Below, one piece after another: positions 5,295-7,231 of a stretch of 7,231 nt of DNA. Below the pieces are notes generated by a model, which was not told the origin of the DNA, made no database searches, and worked only from the letters and a program-made list of their open reading frames with translations. This stretch comes from Bacillota bacterium (GTDB lineage Bacteria > Bacillota > Bacilli > Alicyclobacillales > SLC66). Each line of letters opens with the position of its first letter. Position 1 is the stretch's first letter. Made by a program: the position numbers and the translations under genes. The stretch is taken from the NCBI GenBank assembly GCA_021799325.1, contig JAJZAS010000073.1, positions 1-7,231 of the forward strand. Reading direction: 5' to 3'.

Positions 5295-5850
5295 AAAAAA
5301 CTTCCCTCACATCAATCTCCAACTCCGGAAACACAGTGGCGCAAAGCGTATCCCCTGCCTTGTACTCACTTTCCATCAAGTGAAATCCCATCCCATCATG
5401 CAAGTACACATTAATCGTCTGCTCCTCTGGATCGACAATCCAGTATTCCTTCACTCCCGCTTTTTGGTATAGGTTCAATTTTCGAATCAAATCGTGTTTG
5501 GCCGTAGAGGGTGATAGTATTTCTACAACGAGTGTCGGCACACCGATAATCCGCTTTTCACGACCGTATTCTCCGCACATCACGAATAAATCTGGTTGCA
5601 CCACTTTTTTTGTGTCCTCGCTCGCTTCAAACGTTAAATCAAGCGGAGCAATATACGGTGTGCATGGCCTATTTTGAAAAAAAGCATGAAATGCCGATGC
5701 CAGCGCCAACAATATTTGCTGATGAGAGGGAAGTGGACTTGTCATCAAATAAGGTATCCCATCAATTAGTTCCCAACGTTCCGGCCCTTCCCATGTTAGA
5801 TAATCTTGATAGGTGTAAGTATTAATCCCATCCCTATTCGGCTTTGACAA
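5290..5850 (-). CDS. Uma2-family (DUF820) PD-(D/E)XK endonuclease-like protein
   Basis: The fold is that of the Uma2/DUF820 family, restriction-endonuclease-like proteins very common in cyanobacteria and some Bacillota, whose biological role is largely unknown. Visible elements in order are YTYQDYLTWEGPERWELIDG near the N-terminus (with the family Glu), VVQPDLFVM with the catalytic-type Asp, LVVEILSPST with the Glu of the E-x-K-like step, then KHDLIRKLNLYQKAGVKEYW and IVDPEEQ. The TTG at 5848-5850 gives 186 residues, normal for the family, and has a strong ribosome site (5855-5864) about 5 nt upstream. The in-frame ATG at 5875-5877 would add nine residues but lies within the TATAAT box and ahead of that ribosome site, so I reject it. 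Part of this gene (5304-5452) is duplicated at 4182-4330. It lies upstream of mazEF on the same strand, with a 250-bp gap and a separate promoter. Confidence 0.87.
   Translation of the reverse strand: MSKPNRDGINTYTYQDYLTWEGPERWELIDGIPYLMTSPLPSHQQILLALASAFHAFFQNRPCTPYIAPLDLTFEASEDTKKVVQPDLFVMCGEYGREKRIIGVPTLVVEILSPSTAKHDLIRKLNLYQKAGVKEYWIVDPEEQTINVYLHDGMGFHLMESEYKAGDTLCATVFPELEIDVREVFW
5304..5452. repeat. 149-bp direct repeat, copy 2 (matches 4182-4330)
   Basis: This is the copy inside the complete Uma2-family gene and so probably the parental sequence. It has the same orientation as copy 1 at an offset of 1122 bp, without gaps and with about 9 mismatches. Confidence 0.93.
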
Positions 5851-5854
5851 GCCT

Positions 5855-5864
5855 ATCCCCCCTC
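5855..5864 (-). promoter_or_regulatory. Ribosome binding site deciding the uma2 start (TTG)
   Basis: On the - strand, GAGGGGGGAT precedes the TTG at 5848-5850 by about 5 nt. The alternative ATG at 5875-5877 lies upstream of this site and cannot use it. Confidence 0.7.
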
Positions 5865-5875
5865 GTGATGATTTC

Positions 5876-5881
5876 ATTATA
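5876..5881 (-). promoter_or_regulatory. Consensus -10 box (TATAAT) for uma2 at the transposon edge
   Basis: A perfect TATAAT lies on the - strand 26 nt before the uma2 TTG. No good -35 hexamer is found 16-18 bp upstream, where the terminal hairpin of the TnpB element lies. Insertion of the element may have replaced the original -35. Promoter activity is inferred. Confidence 0.45.
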
Positions 5882-5882
5882 C

Positions 5883-6060
5883 CTGAATCCTCTCCCCATA
5901 GATAAATCTAGGGGGTTCTATGAGTGATAAGTCTGCCTCTTCCAAGCTCTCGCGATGAGTTGCCTCTTCGCTACAACATCCTGGCTCTTGGCTTTCCCTC
6001 TTTCCACAACGGACCGTGGCACTCACTTTCTCAGATGACTCGCTCTGACTCCGGCAGTTT
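5883..6060 (-). ncRNA. Putative TnpB-associated omega-RNA / element right end
   Basis: The tnpB stop (6031-6033) is followed by about 150 bp without a supportable gene. It ends in a hairpin: on the - strand CCCCCTAGA (5907-5915), loop TTTA, TCTATGGGG (5894-5902), with 8 of 9 pairs. This is followed by GAGAGGATTCA. From memory, IS200/IS605-group right ends share this pattern (a C-run stem-loop followed by GGGGAG-GAT-x-TCA). In studied TnpB systems the omega-RNA overlaps the 3' end of tnpB and its downstream region, and the guide begins just past the element end. The 5' limit given is approximate. Confidence 0.55.
5894..5915 (-). other. Terminal hairpin of the IS200/IS605-type right end
   Basis: A nine-position stem (one mismatch) with a 4-nt loop lies about 10-13 nt inside the presumed element end. 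Such subterminal hairpins are the recognition structures for IS200/IS605 transposition and form part of the omega-RNA. No tnpA transposase is visible, so mobilisation would need one elsewhere. Confidence 0.6.
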
Positions 6061-7231
6061 CCCGAAGGACGATGGTACGTTGTACCCTCGACTTGCAAGT
6101 TGGTTGTGCGCCTGTTCCCAAGCCATCTGTAAGAGCGATTCCGCACTTTGCCAATACTCGTAAGCATCAGCTACTTGGAGGCGATCTTCTTCTACAAACC
6201 TTGCTAGATACGCGCTGAATAAGTCTCGTTGTGCGATCACTCCACACTCGCAAGTATGGACGCGTTCTGACAAGGATTTCTTCTCTTTTCTTCCGCAGAT
6301 GCACGTTTGCGATAAGGCCGTTGTCCTCGTGTTAAACTCGATCATGTACCCGCCAGCACTTTCAGCCTTGCGGCGTAACGTAGAGAGAAACAGTTTTGGA
6401 GCTCGTATCCCTATCGACTTCCCGTACCTCTTTTGAAATGCTTTGTAGCTCAATTTTTCGGTGTAGATGTACTTCCCTTTCGCTAAAATCTCATTGGCAA
6501 GTTGACCGTGGAGCGTCTTCCGGTGTGCCGCTTCCTTGCGGTACAAGTCACGGAGTTTTGCTTCGGTTGCGATTTGTCGGTGACTTTTCTTCCATGGATG
6601 TTTGCCTTTGATGGCGCGACCTAATTCATCGTAGCAATCCGGATTATTCGCCCTCCGCTCACGATCTTGTTTACGTTGCAGTCTGCGAATTCGCTTGTGA
6701 TCTCTCACCACGTCTTCTGCAAACAATCGCAACGAAGCCTGGGTGTTGCCCACTTCTGCAATCGTCGAAGGCCCCGTATCTAACCCAATTTTTTCATCAC
6801 CAATGACGCGACCGGGTTTTTGGTAAGGAACCCCTTCACAAACCAACTGTGCGTAAAATCGGTCTTTACCTCGGACGTTCCGCTTCACCAAGCGCACATA
6901 CTTCACTTTCGACGAAAGGCCATGTGCCATCACCGGATCGTTCTCTATGCCTTTGACCATCGGAAGAATCATTTTTCCCCACGCCAGATGATTACCTTTC
7001 CAGCGCAAGTTGGCTTCATTCGTCTTTCCTTCTAAACTCCGTAACCCACGGCTTTTCGTCTTAAACCGTACCTTCTTAGCTTGACCGAACGACACCTTTT
7101 CCAGCGCCTGATATACTCGCTTGACGATCTTTTGCGCCAGGTGCGCTCCCACATGATCGCCAATCCACGATTTGCGAATTTGTGTCGCATACTGCGATAA
7201 TTGGTACTCCGTAAAGCCATGATCCAGTCTT
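6031..7231 (-). CDS. tnpB: TnpB-family (IS605 OrfB-like) RNA-guided nuclease, 5' end outside window
   Basis: The frame is open from the window edge to a TGA at 6031-6033 (399 visible residues). The GTG at 7150-7152 is internal, since residues such as LDHGFTEYQLSQYATQIRKS continue upstream of it. The RuvC-type catalytic set is complete: Asp in IGLDTGPST (codon 6778-6780), Glu in YTEKLSYKAF (6457-6459) and Asp in AQRDLFSAYLA (6223-6225). The zinc-binding cysteines are CICG and CECG, spaced C-x-C rather than the usual C-x2-C. Between RuvC-I and RuvC-II is a long basic helical stretch. The N-terminal part (KVRFKTKSRGLRSLEGKTNE) matches the OrfB helix-turn-helix/WED-like region. TnpB proteins cut DNA next to a short target motif under omega-RNA guidance and help retain the transposon. 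With every catalytic residue kept, it is likely active if the 5' end is intact. The C-terminal ~55 residues after RuvC-III are family-specific and unassigned. Confidence 0.9.
   Translation of the reverse strand, partial: RLDHGFTEYQLSQYATQIRKSWIGDHVGAHLAQKIVKRVYQALEKVSFGQAKKVRFKTKSRGLRSLEGKTNEANLRWKGNHLAWGKMILPMVKGIENDPVMAHGLSSKVKYVRLVKRNVRGKDRFYAQLVCEGVPYQKPGRVIGDEKIGLDTGPSTIAEVGNTQASLRLFAEDVVRDHKRIRRLQRKQDRERRANNPDCYDELGRAIKGKHPWKKSHRQIATEAKLRDLYRKEAAHRKTLHGQLANEILAKGKYIYTEKLSYKAFQKRYGKSIGIRAPKLFLSTLRRKAESAGGYMIEFNTRTTALSQTCICGRKEKKSLSERVHTCECGVIAQRDLFSAYLARFVEEDRLQVADAYEYWQSAESLLQMAWEQAHNQLASRGYNVPSSFGKLPESERVI

Larger units (their letters stand above)
5881..7231 (-). mobile_element. IS200/IS605-like (tnpB-only in view) element, right end; left end outside window
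   Basis: The element consists of a tnpB gene extending beyond the window edge, its downstream untranslated region and a terminal hairpin. The right boundary is placed at about 5881-5886 from the hairpin-GGATTCA pattern; the exact base is uncertain because these elements make no target duplication. No tnpA is present in the visible part. Confidence 0.65.

Noticed and set aside
5164..5472. + strand 102-residue frame across the uma2 3' end
   Set aside because: Antisense to uma2 and intergenic palindromes; no domain features.
5877..6167. - strand open frame of 96 residues between tnpB and uma2
   Set aside because: It overlaps the tnpB 3' end in another frame and spans the terminal hairpin; composition is Arg/Ser/Glu-rich with no domain, so more likely a chance frame over the omega-RNA region.
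7032..7220. - strand frame with an ATG near the window edge
   Set aside because: It is a shifted reading of the tnpB N-terminal region; the true tnpB frame is open through to the edge and reads as family sequence.
1..7231. CRISPR array, tRNA, rRNA or phage attachment site
   Set aside because: No regularly spaced repeats, no cloverleaf-like or rRNA-like segment seen; the only clear long repeat is the 149-bp pair.

Overview
The window looks like chromosomal DNA of a low-to-moderate-GC Gram-positive bacterium (Bacillota). An Alicyclobacillus-like bacillus is my best guess, from protein flavour only. Supporting signs are the strongly G-rich Shine-Dalgarno sequences, several TTG/GTG starts, and a NodB deacetylase joined to a domain resembling Bacillus YkoP. 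No search was possible, so species-level assignment is inference.

Left part (1-2935, + strand): a tightly packed, apparently co-translated operon. It holds the C-terminal end of an unidentified protein, a 12-TM MFS transporter whose start overlaps that protein's stop (ATGA), and a membrane-anchored polysaccharide deacetylase with a second C-terminal domain. This looks like a cell-envelope or glycan operon.

Middle part (about 2920-5290): visibly more AT-rich, and packed with toxin-antitoxin (TA) genes, most of them broken. On the + strand are a 5'-truncated hicA toxin and a complete but unusually long hicB antitoxin. Converging on them from the - strand, in transcription order, are an apparently intact mazE-mazF pair with a palindromic operator; a frameshifted AbrB-family remnant that runs into an internal fragment of a Uma2-family gene; an AbrB-family antitoxin that has lost its natural C-terminus; and a DinJ/RelB-family antitoxin that has lost its start codon where it is fused to that AbrB gene. 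No toxin partner is visible for the last three antitoxin loci. The Uma2 fragment is a 149-bp direct repeat (about 94% identical) of part of the complete Uma2 gene on the other side of mazEF, so mazEF sits between recombination-capable direct repeats.

Right part (5290-7231, - strand): a full-length Uma2-family PD-(D/E)XK nuclease-like gene. Immediately upstream is the right end of an IS200/IS605-type element, with a TnpB-family RNA-guided nuclease (5' end beyond the window) and a conserved-looking terminal hairpin typical of an omega-RNA end. The element end abuts the TATAAT box of the Uma2 gene.

Overall, this is an envelope operon whose downstream side is a hotspot of TA acquisition, decay and recombination next to a TnpB element. 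The novelty lies in the mosaic junctions (hicA/deacetylase, abrB/dinJ, abrB/uma2), the long-tailed orphan HicB, and mazEF caught between direct repeats. I see no clear new multi-gene defence system.
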